A stretch of 64,000 bases of DNA from Leuconostoc lactis. Lineage in GTDB: Bacteria; Bacillota; Bacilli; Lactobacillales; Lactobacillaceae. Shown in pieces: positions 1-7,922 of this stretch. Below the pieces are notes generated by a model. The model saw only the letters and a program-made list of their open reading frames with translations, was not told where the DNA came from and did no database searches. Position numbers and translations under genes: made by a program. Every line of letters begins with the position of its first letter. The stretch's first letter is position 1. The stretch spans positions 814,501-878,500 of the forward strand of contig NZ_CP042420.1 of assembly GCF_007954625.1 (NCBI RefSeq), given 5' to 3'.

Positions 1-41
1 AATAAAATTGATACCTTTATTATACGCACTCTGAAGAAATT

Positions 42-71
42 TTGCGTGCTATGACGTATTTTGCGTATAAT
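42..71 (+). promoter_or_regulatory. Promoter of the ferredoxin-NADP reductase gene
   Basis: A -35-like TTGCGT at 42-47 and a perfect TATAAT at 66-71 are separated by 18 nt. Transcription would begin near 78, leaving about 50 nt of leader. That leader contains the SD-hairpin element described next. Confidence 0.55.
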
Positions 72-93
72 AAACTTTAAATACATTAGCGTT

Positions 94-129
94 GAAAGGA
101 TGTGCGGGTCAAGCGCACAGTTTAAACAA
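94..129 (+). promoter_or_regulatory. SD followed by a hairpin before the reductase start
   Basis: GAAAGGA at 94-100 is the only SD-like run. It is followed at once by TGTGCG (101-106) pairing with CGCACA (114-119), and then by 10 nt without an SD before ATG 130. If the 6-bp hairpin forms, the SD is brought close to the start. A 7-codon GTG mini-ORF (102-125) also ends 4 nt before the ATG. This is one of six such sites in the window. Confidence 0.5.
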
Positions 130-1155
130 ATGACACAAGAACCATACGATATTGCCATTATTGGCGGTGGCCCAGTGGGCATGTTTGCAGCTTTTTATGC
201 GAGCTTACGTGACATTAAGGTCGTTTTGATTGAGAGCTTGGCCATACTAGGCGGTCAAGTGATGTCCTTATATCCTGAAAAACGTATTCTTGATGTGGCG
301 GGCTTTCCAGGTGTGAAAGGGGCAGACTTTATTGCAGCCTTAGACCAGCAGTTAGGCATGTTTCCCGTCGATGTGAAGTTAAATACGACGGTGACCAATG
401 TTGAACAAGCAACCGACTTATTTCATTTGGCGACGAGTCAAGGGGAAACCATTCAAGCTAAAACGGTGATTATCACGACTGGAAAGGGTGCCTTTGAACC
501 ACGGAAAATGCAAGTTGATGGGGTAGAGGATCTGGTGGGTCAAGGCGTGCATTATTTTGTGACGCAACCACAAGTTTTTAAAAATCGCCACATTGCGATT
601 GCTGGCGGTGGGGATTCAGCAGTTGATATGGCGGTTATGTTCAATGATATCGCTGCCTCAACGCGTTTGATTCATCGTCGAGAAACTTTTCGTGCGATGG
701 AACAAAGTGTTAACGCGTTGAACGCCTCGGACGTTATCCAAGAAACACCCCAAAAAATCGTGGCAATTGAGAAGTTGGCAGATGGGCAATTACAGTTGAC
801 ATTAGCGCATGTGAAAGACGACCAAAAAAACCATGTTATCCTGGTTGATGATTTGATGATTAACTATGGTTTTATTTCGGAACGTCAAACGATCGAAAGT
901 TGGGCGATTCAACCCGCATTGTCTGGGAACGGTTTTGCGGTTGATCAGGAAATGCGGACTAATATTCCTGGTGTTTTTGCAATTGGGGATGCCAACCACT
1001 ATGCTGGGAAAGCTGATTTAATTGCGGTCGGGTTTGGTGAGGCACCAACCGCTGTCAATGCGGCTATTCGTTACTTTGATCCCCATCGTGGCGGCCCTGT
1101 ACATTCCAGTTCATTGACGTTAAAAACGGATGATTTAGGCCCTGAGCCAAAATAA
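130..1155 (+). CDS. Ferredoxin-NADP(+) reductase, thioredoxin reductase-like (YumC type)
   Basis: Cytoplasmic FAD/NADPH flavoprotein of 341 aa that would pass electrons between NADPH and ferredoxin or flavodoxin. An N-terminal FAD Rossmann motif GGGPVG (about residues 13-18) and a central NADPH-binding GGGDSAVD are visible. The C-terminal FAD motif IGDANHYAGK is followed by GFGEA. No CxxC redox pair of true thioredoxin reductase is present, which supports the YumC-type call. ATG 130 is chosen because homologues begin just before the YDIAIIGGGP strand. An in-frame ATG at 100 overlaps the SD and would add ten atypical residues. The gene is monocistronic, convergent with the nuclease gene, and shares its terminator. 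Confidence 0.88.
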   Translation: MTQEPYDIAIIGGGPVGMFAAFYASLRDIKVVLIESLAILGGQVMSLYPEKRILDVAGFPGVKGADFIAALDQQLGMFPVDVKLNTTVTNVEQATDLFHLATSQGETIQAKTVIITTGKGAFEPRKMQVDGVEDLVGQGVHYFVTQPQVFKNRHIAIAGGGDSAVDMAVMFNDIAASTRLIHRRETFRAMEQSVNALNASDVIQETPQKIVAIEKLADGQLQLTLAHVKDDQKNHVILVDDLMINYGFISERQTIESWAIQPALSGNGFAVDQEMRTNIPGVFAIGDANHYAGKADLIAVGFGEAPTAVNAAIRYFDPHRGGPVHSSSLTLKTDDLGPEPK

Positions 1156-1182
1156 AAAGCAGCCAAACTTGGCTACTTTTTA
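1152..1182. terminator. Bidirectional intrinsic terminator
   Basis: AGCCAA/TTGGCT hairpin flanked by A-rich and T-rich tracts on both sides (AAAAAGC and CTTTTTATTT). It lies between two convergent genes and can end both. Confidence 0.75.
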
Positions 1183-2061
1183 TTTCACATGATTTTGGAT
1201 CGTGACTTTACCAGTTTGATAATCAATCGTGATCCCAGGCTGGACGTTGAAAATCCAGTAATTTAAGTTTAACGTTTTTCCGTTGTCTTGCACAGATTTG
1301 GCCATATAATGGACACCACGCGCAATGCGTTCAGTGCCAACATACAAGGGGGTAACTTGCCCACGAATTTTGATGTTAGGGTGTTGATTGATGGCTTGAC
1401 GGATATCATCCTCAGGTACGAGTTGACCAGGATAAGCGTTTTGAACACGTGTCCCGGCAATCATATTTTCCGTCACCATGGTTGGCATTCCAAAAAACTG
1501 GTAGCCGACAAGATGAGACTTGTTCCATAACGCTTGTTTGCCTTTGCCAAGTTTGACGTTGGGATTGCGGTGGTAGCCACCGACCCATTTCGTGCCATCA
1601 AACCGATCATTGATGAACCAGCCAGAGGGTCTGACTTGATAGTCAATTGTGTCCGGTCGTGGCGTTACCTTATTAATAGCGTCACGACTGGCCACAAAGT
1701 TGGCTTGTTGGGTACGGCCAAGTGCGTCTAATGGTGATAGACTCAAACCATCCACTGGGCGTAGCTTAGAGCCATGTGAAGGAAAGGTTTCCTGCATCTC
1801 GGCGGGTGTAAAAGTGGCCTTATTTTGATTAATATGCACAAGGTCACCGTCTAGCGTGCCATCCCATTGCAAGTTCAGCAAGGCTTGGTTGTCGGGTGCT
1901 GAAACCGTCGCATATTTGGATTGTTGGGTTGTTGGAACTGGGTGTTGGGTTTGATTATTTTGCCAAAGATAAAAGCCGATCAGTAGTAATAAGATAACTG
2001 ATCCAATCAACTGTTGTTTAGGGGATGGGTTTTGTCGTCGCGTTGTGCGTTTTCTAGCCAT
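1180..2061 (-). CDS. DNA/RNA non-specific endonuclease, EndA/DNA-entry nuclease-like
   Basis: A 293-aa nuclease with an N-terminal membrane anchor (about residues 18-34, LIGSVILLLLIGFYLW), so the catalytic domain should face outward. The beta-beta-alpha metal nuclease core shows KSHLVGYQF, where His is the expected general base, followed by AGTRVQNAYPGQ with the metal-binding Asn region. This corresponds to the DRGH region of streptococcal EndA, which degrades one strand of incoming DNA during transformation. A role in DNA uptake or nutrient scavenging is inferred. The window also carries coiA. SD GGAGA lies 6 nt before the ATG. Confidence 0.8.
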   Translation of the reverse strand: MARKRTTRRQNPSPKQQLIGSVILLLLIGFYLWQNNQTQHPVPTTQQSKYATVSAPDNQALLNLQWDGTLDGDLVHINQNKATFTPAEMQETFPSHGSKLRPVDGLSLSPLDALGRTQQANFVASRDAINKVTPRPDTIDYQVRPSGWFINDRFDGTKWVGGYHRNPNVKLGKGKQALWNKSHLVGYQFFGMPTMVTENMIAGTRVQNAYPGQLVPEDDIRQAINQHPNIKIRGQVTPLYVGTERIARGVHYMAKSVQDNGKTLNLNYWIFNVQPGITIDYQTGKVTIQNHVK

Positions 2062-2142
2062 GATTATTCTCCATTTTGAAGCTCATAACAGCATATCATT
2101 TTTCTACAAAAATGAAAAACAGTGCGGCAAACATCAGCTGAA

Positions 2143-2877
2143 CTAAAAAGTCATGGCGTTTAAGAAGCGTTGAATCCGCGGATCATGTGCTTGGAAAAAA
2201 CCGGCTGACGGGCCATCATAACCTATTTTACCATCTTCCATGAAAATGATTTTATCGGCAACGGCTTGCGCAAATGCTAAATTATGGGTGACAATCACCA
2301 TGGATTTCTTTTGATCAGCGAGATCGCGTAAGACACGTAAGACTTGGGCTTCTAACTCAGGATCCAACGCACTGGTAGGTTCGTCAAGTAGCAGGTAATC
2401 GGGCTGCATAGCCAAGGCGCGGAGAATGGCGACGCGTTGTTGTTGCCCACCGGATAGTTGATACGGATAGCGGGGAGCGAGGGCGGCCATATCAAATTGG
2501 GTCAACAGGCTGTTGGCTTGTGCAGTCGCTTGATCGGCTGGGATGCCCTTGACTTTAATCGGCCCTTGGGTGAGGTTTTTAAGTACCGTTAAGTGGGTAA
2601 ATAAAGCTTTTTCTTGGAAAACCATGCCAAAATGCTGCCGAACGGCTAATAATTTTGGTGCGGTTAGTGGCTGACTCAAATCAAGCGTCTGTTCGCCAAT
2701 GGTTAAAGTACCAGACGTTGGTTGCGCTAATAGATTTAAAGTGCGCAGCAGCGTTGATTTACCCGAGCCAGATGGTCCAAGAATGACGGTTGTTTGTTCA
2801 GCGGGAAAAGTTGTGGATACTTGATCTAAGGCGCGGCGGTCGCCATATTGTTGGACTAAATTTTTGACAGTAATCAT
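2143..2877 (-). CDS. Polar amino acid ABC transporter ATP-binding protein
   Basis: A 244-aa ABC ATPase: Walker [10 protein letters not shown] near residue 34, Q-loop VFQEKALF, signature LSGGQQQR, Walker [12 protein letters not shown] and the H-loop IVTHN. It is most like the GlnQ/TcyC group of amino acid importers. Its ATG overlaps the permease stop by 4 nt (ATGA), so translation is probably coupled. It is the last gene of the binding protein-permease-ATPase operon that starts behind the attenuator at 4446-4637. Confidence 0.88.
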   Translation of the reverse strand: MITVKNLVQQYGDRRALDQVSTTFPAEQTTVILGPSGSGKSTLLRTLNLLAQPTSGTLTIGEQTLDLSQPLTAPKLLAVRQHFGMVFQEKALFTHLTVLKNLTQGPIKVKGIPADQATAQANSLLTQFDMAALAPRYPYQLSGGQQQRVAILRALAMQPDYLLLDEPTSALDPELEAQVLRVLRDLADQKKSMVIVTHNLAFAQAVADKIIFMEDGKIGYDGPSAGFFQAHDPRIQRFLNAMTF

Positions 2878-3572
2878 TGGGCAAACCTCGATGTATAGCG
2901 TTCTAACTGATGTTGGGCAATCGATAAAATGGTGGTGAAGACGGCATAAACAAATGCAGCCAAGATGTACATGGTCAGAATCTGATAATTTTCAGCAGCA
3001 ATTTGTTGACTGAGGTAAAACATTTCCACAATGGTAATCACGCTGGCGAGTGAGGTATCCTTCAACAAACCGATTAAAGCATTGCTTAACGGTGGGATTG
3101 AAATCCGCGCTGCTTGTGGCAAAATGACATCCGCAAAGACTTGCCAGCGATTCATCCCCAATGATTCAGCAGCTTCAATTTGGACACGAGGGACCGACGA
3201 AATCGCAGCACGGACACTTTCCGAGGCATAGGCCCCCGTATTAAGGGAGAAAACGGTAATCGCTGATAGCCAAGCGTTGGCAAAGAGTGTCACATGTGCG
3301 CTGGGGAGGCCGTAAAACACAATAAATAATTGCACAATCATGGGTGTTGATCGAAAAAGCCACACGTAAAAGCCGGCAATGACTTTAAGTCCCCGCAGTA
3401 GCAAGCGCGGAATCGGCGCTGCTGGCAACTTGGCTAAACGAATGAGCGCCGTGATGACGGCAAATACAAGTGCTAAAGCAAATGATATGACGGTTAGTGG
3501 TAACGTATAAATTAATGCGGCCCGAAAAAGTTGGGGCAGATATTGGCCGGCGAGGGGGATAAAATCAGACAT
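2874..3572 (-). CDS. Polar amino acid ABC transporter permease
   Basis: A 232-aa integral membrane protein of the HisM/GlnP permease family. There are about five hydrophobic segments and the family EAA loop (EAAESLGMNRWQVFADVILP), which docks on the ATPase. The SD AAAGGA is 10 nt before the ATG. The gene sits between its binding protein and ATPase, and the pattern resembles cystine (Tcy) importers. Substrate is inferred from family and context only. Confidence 0.86.
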   Translation of the reverse strand: MSDFIPLAGQYLPQLFRAALIYTLPLTVISFALALVFAVITALIRLAKLPAAPIPRLLLRGLKVIAGFYVWLFRSTPMIVQLFIVFYGLPSAHVTLFANAWLSAITVFSLNTGAYASESVRAAISSVPRVQIEAAESLGMNRWQVFADVILPQAARISIPPLSNALIGLLKDTSLASVITIVEMFYLSQQIAAENYQILTMYILAAFVYAVFTTILSIAQHQLERYTSRFAQ

Positions 3573-3634
3573 GGGTAGGGTTCCTTTTAGCGACGATTTG
3601 GTTCAATTAACGTTTGAGCCGTGAACCGGTTGGT

Positions 3635-4426
3635 TTATGGCTGGGTGAGATCAGTATTGAAGTATTTGCGTGACAATTTTTTGAGCGTGCCATCAGCTTG
3701 TAAGTCTTTCAGGGCATTATTAATGGCCTTTTGAAGGGCTGTATTTTGTTTGTTAAGCAGTGGTGCGGCTGGTGTTGCAGGACTTTCTTGGCTTAAATCA
3801 ACGGCTGTTGTGGCAGCGTCAGGATTGGCTTTTTTCCATGTGGCATAAGCGCCTAAGTCATTGAGTGCGCCGTCAGCGCGCTTGGTTGTCACTAAATTCA
3901 TGGCTTCGGTCATACCAGGGACAGCAACAATGTCAGCACCGCTTTTTTTAGCAAGGGCACCAAAGTTCGAAGTCGTTGATTGTGCCATCTTTTTACCTTT
4001 AAGATCAGCTAACGTGTTGAGATGGGGTTCATCGGTACGCTTGATGAGGACCGTTTTAGCATATAGATATGGTGTGGCAAATAAGTAAGCTTTTTGACGC
4101 TCTGGGGTGATACCGACATCGTTGAAAACGACATCATAACGTTTAGCACCAAGGCCTGCAATGAGCGAATCCCACTTTGTTTGGACGTATTTGGGTTTCA
4201 AACCGAGCTTTTTAGCAATGGCAGTTGATAAGTCCACTTCAAAGCCGGTTAATTGGCCGTTTTGACGGTAAGAAAATGGCGCAAAAGTCCCTTCTAATCC
4301 GATAGTTAGCGTGCCAGGGGTGATCGTTTGTGAGGCTTCCTTTGGCCGGGCTTGATGTTGGGTGAGGCCGATAGCTAAGCCGGCTACAACAACGAGGCTG
4401 GCGACGATGATGATGATTTTTTTCAT
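3635..4426 (-). CDS. Amino acid (probably cystine) ABC transporter substrate-binding protein
   Basis: A 263-aa periplasmic-binding-fold protein (SBP family 3) with TLTIGLEGTFAPFSYRQNG at the start of the mature domain, the FEVDL strand and the conserved RYDVVFNDVGITPER segment. The N-terminus is a hydrophobic segment (residues 3-21) without the lipobox Cys normal for Gram-positive binding proteins, so it is probably anchored by an uncleaved signal. The TcyA/FliY-like sequence suggests cystine. It is the first gene of its operon, with an SD AGGAGA 8 nt upstream of the ATG. Expression should be set by the leader-peptide attenuator upstream. Confidence 0.82.
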   Translation of the reverse strand: MKKIIIIVASLVVVAGLAIGLTQHQARPKEASQTITPGTLTIGLEGTFAPFSYRQNGQLTGFEVDLSTAIAKKLGLKPKYVQTKWDSLIAGLGAKRYDVVFNDVGITPERQKAYLFATPYLYAKTVLIKRTDEPHLNTLADLKGKKMAQSTTSNFGALAKKSGADIVAVPGMTEAMNLVTTKRADGALNDLGAYATWKKANPDAATTAVDLSQESPATPAAPLLNKQNTALQKAINNALKDLQADGTLKKLSRKYFNTDLTQP

Positions 4427-4445
4427 TTTGCTTCTCCTGTGGGCA

Positions 4446-4484
4446 AATAAAAAGCGCCAACTAGTGAAATACCTAGTTGGCGCT
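4446..4484 (-). terminator. Leader terminator (attenuator) of the cystine-type transporter operon
   Basis: On the minus strand, AGCGCCAACTAG (4484-4473) pairs perfectly with CTAGTTGGCGCT (4464-4453) and is followed by a T-rich tract. It lies between the operon promoter and the first gene. TGGCGCT at 4548-4542, inside the leader peptide gene, can pair with the 5' arm and would act as an antiterminator. Confidence 0.75.
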
Positions 4485-4533
4485 GCGTTAGTCCGTATGA
4501 TAGTTTGATCAAATGTATGTCAAAATACCGGTG

Positions 4534-4587
4534 CTAAACAAAGCGCCAGTGTGAGCAATATTCAGTTGCTACGATTAACTTTAACAT
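4534..4587 (-). CDS. Leader peptide of the transporter attenuator (17 aa)
   Basis: ATG at 4587 follows a strong SD, GGAGG at 4597-4593, with 5-nt spacing. It encodes MLKLIVATEYCSHWRFV and stops with TAG at 4536-4534. The Trp-Arg-Phe codons contain TGGCGCT, which can pair either with the downstream AGCACCGG or with the 5' arm of the leader terminator. The single Cys codon (4557-4555) sits just before this switch. This suggests that translation controls readthrough into a cystine-type importer. The regulatory logic (ON or OFF when stalled) cannot be settled by eye. Confidence 0.55.
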   Translation of the reverse strand: MLKLIVATEYCSHWRFV

Positions 4588-4608
4588 AACATCCTCCAAA
4601 ACAACCTC

Positions 4609-4637
4609 ATTCTAGCGATGATTCAAACACTTGTCAA
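4609..4637 (-). promoter_or_regulatory. Promoter of the cystine-type transporter operon
   Basis: On the minus strand, consensus TTGACA (4637-4632) and TAGAAT (4614-4609) are separated by exactly 17 nt. The predicted start near 4602 puts the leader-peptide SD only a few nucleotides from the 5' end. Confidence 0.75.
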
Positions 4638-4644
4638 TGTTTTT

Positions 4645-5307
4645 TTACTTTGTTAGTTCCCATTCGGCCTTAAACTGGTCTAGGAAGTCTAACATGAATT
4701 GATGCCGGGTTTCGGCTATTTGACGGGATGTATCGGTGTTGAGGTGCGCTTTAATGTGTAACAATTTTTCGTAAAAATGATTAATTGTTGTACCGTCAGT
4801 TTGTCGATACTGCGTCTTGTTATGAATCGTGCGTGGGGGAATTGTCGGATCGTAGAGCACACGGTTTTTCACAGCACCATAGGTGATGGTGCGGGCAATC
4901 GCAATGGCGCCGATGGCCTCAAGGCGGTCGGCATCTTGAACGATTTGGCCGTTGATGTCTAGTGGCGCTGCTTGACCAGCTAGTGTCTTTGACCATGACA
5001 TATTGTCAATAATATGAAAAATTTGTGTCTGAACGCGAGGTGATACTGCAATGGTGGTCAAAAAATCAGCCAGTGCGTTTTTGGCTGCGACCACTTCGGC
5101 TGGCGTGTCAAATAATTTATCATCGTAGACATCATGCAATAAAGCAGCGGCTTGTACGATAAACGGATCTGCAGTTGGTTCTTGAGCTAAAATTTTGTTG
5201 GCTAAGCCAACTACGCGGTCAATGTGGTCAACACTATGGCCGGATTGATCAGCAGCTAAGGCTTGCTGCATATAATGGGTAATTTGGGTGAGTTGCGACA
5301 TCGACAT
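4645..5307 (-). CDS. HD-domain phosphohydrolase (YpgQ-like)
   Basis: A 220-aa HD-superfamily metal-dependent hydrolase. The metal ligands are visible as HSVDH near residue 24, ALLHDVYDD (HD pair) near residue 69, and a later QDADRLEAIGA. B. subtilis YpgQ of the same type releases pyrophosphate from nucleotides, but the substrate here is not known. An AGGAGG SD stands 8 nt before the ATG. The gene is separate from its neighbours. Confidence 0.75.
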   Translation of the reverse strand: MSMSQLTQITHYMQQALAADQSGHSVDHIDRVVGLANKILAQEPTADPFIVQAAALLHDVYDDKLFDTPAEVVAAKNALADFLTTIAVSPRVQTQIFHIIDNMSWSKTLAGQAAPLDINGQIVQDADRLEAIGAIAIARTITYGAVKNRVLYDPTIPPRTIHNKTQYRQTDGTTINHFYEKLLHIKAHLNTDTSRQIAETRHQFMLDFLDQFKAEWELTK

Positions 5308-5519
5308 AAAATGGCCTCCTGTTTAACCGAACGGTAATTCTTTTTACTTTAGCATTTTGGCTAAGATTTGCATAGCTAGACCAGCGGCACAACCCGTTGG
5401 AAAACAACCTTAAAAAACTATGAAATGCGGTTGAAATTCGTTATAATTAGCATAGTAAAGACTGCCTCATACGGCCAAAGTCACGTGACAAAACACGCGA
5501 ATTAGAAAGAGAGACTCAT

Positions 5520-7643
5520 ATGTCAGAACCAAATAACGTCTTGTTTAATACAGCTAATCTCACCGATTCAGCTGTCATTTACGACAAGTTTTCCAAAGCG
5601 GAACAACAATTTTCTGTGAAGAAAGATCAAACTTTTTATATCACAACGCCGATTTACTACCCATCTGGGAAGTTACAATTGGGTAATACTTATACGACTG
5701 TGTTAGCTGATGCCGCAGCACGTTACCACCGTTTGCTTGGTGAAGATGTGTTCTTTTTGACTGGGACCGACGAACATGGTCTTAAGATCCAACAAAAAGC
5801 GAAAGCAGCCGGTGTATCCGAAATTGCCTATTTGGATGGGATGGCCGAACAGATTAAAGCACTCTGGCAATTGATGGATATTTCCTATGATGACTTTATT
5901 CGGACAACAGAACCACGCCATGAAAAAGCCGTGCAAAAAATCTTTACGACATTGCTTGAAAAGGGTGATATTTACAAGGGTGAATATGAAGGATGGTATT
6001 CTGTTTCCGATGAAGAATACTTTACTGAATCACAATTAGCAGAAGTTTATCGTGATGAAAATGGTCAGGTAACAGGCGGGAAAGCCCCTTCTGGTCACGA
6101 AGTTGAATTAGTCAAAGAAGAAGCGTACTTCTTTAAGATGAGCAAGTACGCTGATTGGCTACTTGATTATTACAAGACGCACCCAGAATTTATTCAACCA
6201 GAAGCACGCATGAATGAAATGATTAACAATTTCATTGCGCCTGGTTTGGAAGATTTGGCTGTGACGCGAACGGCTGTTGATTGGGGTATTCCTGTACCAG
6301 GGGATGAAAAGCACGTCATCTATGTGTGGATTGATGCCTTGTCAAACTATATTACGGCTTTGGGCTACGATACTGACGATACGGCGCTGTTTGATAAGTT
6401 ATGGCCAGCCAATGTGCAATTGGTGGGGAAGGAAATTGTTCGCTTCCACACGATTTACTGGCCAATTATGTTACACGCCTTGGGCATTGATTTGCCAAAG
6501 ACGATCATCGGTCATGGTTGGTTAGTCATGAAAGACGGCAAGATGTCAAAGTCAAAGGGAAATGTGATTTACCCTGAAGTGCTTGAAGAACGTTATGGCT
6601 TGGATGCCGTACGTTACTATTTGCTACGCGCGATGCCATTTGGTAATGATGGGGTCTTTACACCAGAAGACTTCGTTGCCCGTGTGAACTTTGATTTGGC
6701 CAATGATTTGGGTAACTTGCTCAATCGCACAGTGGCCATGATTAACAAGTATGAAAACGGGATTGTGCCAGAATTGCATACTGGTAAGACCGACTTTGAC
6801 GAAGGGTTGGTTCAAACAATTGAAGCGGCGATTGTTGATTACAACAAGCATTTCCAAGCGATGCGAACAGCTGATGCCTTAGAAAGTGTTTGGACAATTA
6901 TTCGCCGTGCTAATAAGTACATCGATGAAACACAACCATGGGTTTTGGCTAAGGATGAGACGCAAAAGGCTGTGTTATCAAATGTCATGGCCCATTTGGC
7001 TGGGGCTTTGCGTGTGGCAGCTGTCTTGTTACAACCGGTTTTGACGCAAGCACCAAAGAAAATTTACGAACAGTTAGGCTTTGACTACCCTGAAAACGGT
7101 GTGAAAATTGCTGGTTTGACTTTTGGTAAGTTGCCAACGGGTGGTCAAGTGGTGAAGAAGGGTGAACCAATTTTCCCACGTCAAGATGTCGACGCTGAAG
7201 TGGCCTTTATTTCAGGTCTGGTGTCAAAAGACACCAAGGGTAAGGGCCGTGCTGCCAAGGAAGCAGCTAAGAAGGCAGCCGCTGAAGCCGAAGCAGCCGC
7301 AGAACCAGCCCGTGAATTGATTACTTATGATGATTTTGCGAAAGTCGAAATTTTGGCAGCTAAAATTACGGCTGGTGAACTTGTTGAAAAATCTGACAAG
7401 TTGTTGAAGTTCACGCTCGATGATGGCTCAGGTAAGCCACGTCAAATTTTGTCAGGTATTCGCAAGTGGTATGCTGATCCAGCTGTATTGGTTGGGAAAA
7501 CAGTTGCGATTGTGGCGAACATGAAACCACGTAAGATGGCGGGTGAAGTTTCGGAAGGTATGATTTTGTCAGCGGAGAAAAACGACATTGTCACGGTAAC
7601 AATCTTGCCAGACACGATTGAACCTGGTTCAGGAATCGAATAA
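5520..7643 (+). CDS. metG: Methionyl-tRNA synthetase
   Basis: Cytoplasmic class I synthetase of 707 aa that charges tRNA-Met. After an unusual extension of about 38 residues comes the catalytic Rossmann fold starting FYITTPIYYPSGKL. The HIGH signature position reads QLGN (residues 53-56). KMSKS is intact (GKMSKSKGN, about residue 340). An anticodon-binding helical domain follows, then an Ala/Lys-rich linker near 575-595. A C-terminal EMAPII-like tRNA-binding domain (YDDFAKVEILAAKI) ends the protein. The ATG is preceded by the purine-rich GAAAGAGAGA. A possible -10 TATAAT is at 5442-5447. The gene stands alone with a strong terminator. Confidence 0.93.
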   Translation: MSEPNNVLFNTANLTDSAVIYDKFSKAEQQFSVKKDQTFYITTPIYYPSGKLQLGNTYTTVLADAAARYHRLLGEDVFFLTGTDEHGLKIQQKAKAAGVSEIAYLDGMAEQIKALWQLMDISYDDFIRTTEPRHEKAVQKIFTTLLEKGDIYKGEYEGWYSVSDEEYFTESQLAEVYRDENGQVTGGKAPSGHEVELVKEEAYFFKMSKYADWLLDYYKTHPEFIQPEARMNEMINNFIAPGLEDLAVTRTAVDWGIPVPGDEKHVIYVWIDALSNYITALGYDTDDTALFDKLWPANVQLVGKEIVRFHTIYWPIMLHALGIDLPKTIIGHGWLVMKDGKMSKSKGNVIYPEVLEERYGLDAVRYYLLRAMPFGNDGVFTPEDFVARVNFDLANDLGNLLNRTVAMINKYENGIVPELHTGKTDFDEGLVQTIEAAIVDYNKHFQAMRTADALESVWTIIRRANKYIDETQPWVLAKDETQKAVLSNVMAHLAGALRVAAVLLQPVLTQAPKKIYEQLGFDYPENGVKIAGLTFGKLPTGGQVVKKGEPIFPRQDVDAEVAFISGLVSKDTKGKGRAAKEAAKKAAAEAEAAAEPARELITYDDFAKVEILAAKITAGELVEKSDKLLKFTLDDGSGKPRQILSGIRKWYADPAVLVGKTVAIVANMKPRKMAGEVSEGMILSAEKNDIVTVTILPDTIEPGSGIE

Positions 7644-7731
7644 TTGGTCTGTACGATCGCTGGCCGCGTGCAATTTTGTGTCATGGCAGCCATTTTGAAG
7701 TGAAGCGCTCACATTAATGTACATTTATTCA

Positions 7732-7770
7732 CAACCACTCACGTGATTAGCAGGTGAGTGGTTGTTTTTT
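7732..7770 (+). terminator. Intrinsic terminator after metG
   Basis: Perfect 11-bp stem CAACCACTCAC (7732-7742) / GTGAGTGGTTG (7754-7764) followed by six T. It closes the metG transcript before the gap control region. Confidence 0.85.
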
Positions 7771-7822
7771 GATAAAGGATGTTAGCTATCGGTAACCGTA
7801 TTTTAGGCATAAATTTTGTGAT

Positions 7823-7860
7823 TTTATGAACGAATACAAGTGCTTCTATTCGCTCATAAA
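7823..7860. promoter_or_regulatory. 38-bp inverted repeat upstream of gap, probable operator
   Basis: TTTATGAACGAATA (7823-7836) and TATTCGCTCATAAA (7847-7860) form 14-bp arms with one mismatch around a 10-bp centre, CAAGTGCTTC. The right arm covers the -35 position of the gap promoter. The centre lies about 43 bp before the predicted start, typical for a dimeric regulator. It does not resemble the direct-repeat CggR operator of Bacillus. Confidence 0.6.
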
Positions 7861-7869
7861 CCAACTTTG

Positions 7870-7878
7870 TGCTATAAT
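7870..7878 (+). promoter_or_regulatory. Extended -10 promoter of gap
   Basis: TGCTATAAT combines the TGn extension with a consensus -10 (TATAAT 7873-7878). No good -35 is seen because that position is occupied by the inverted-repeat arm. Transcription would start near 7885. Confidence 0.7.
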
Positions 7879-7922
7879 ATTGGTGTTGACATAAGTCAAA
7901 AATTTTTGGAGGATCTAAACAC

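Noticed and set aside
4504..4523. TTTGATCAAA palindrome and a second minus-strand TTGACA in the transporter leader
   Set aside because: No good -10 at 16-18 nt, and the upstream promoter explains the leader better.
7697..7713. GTGAAGCGCTCAC palindrome-like stretch after metG, resembling a cre box
   Set aside because: The spacing does not fit the cre consensus, and it lies before the metG terminator, not at a promoter.
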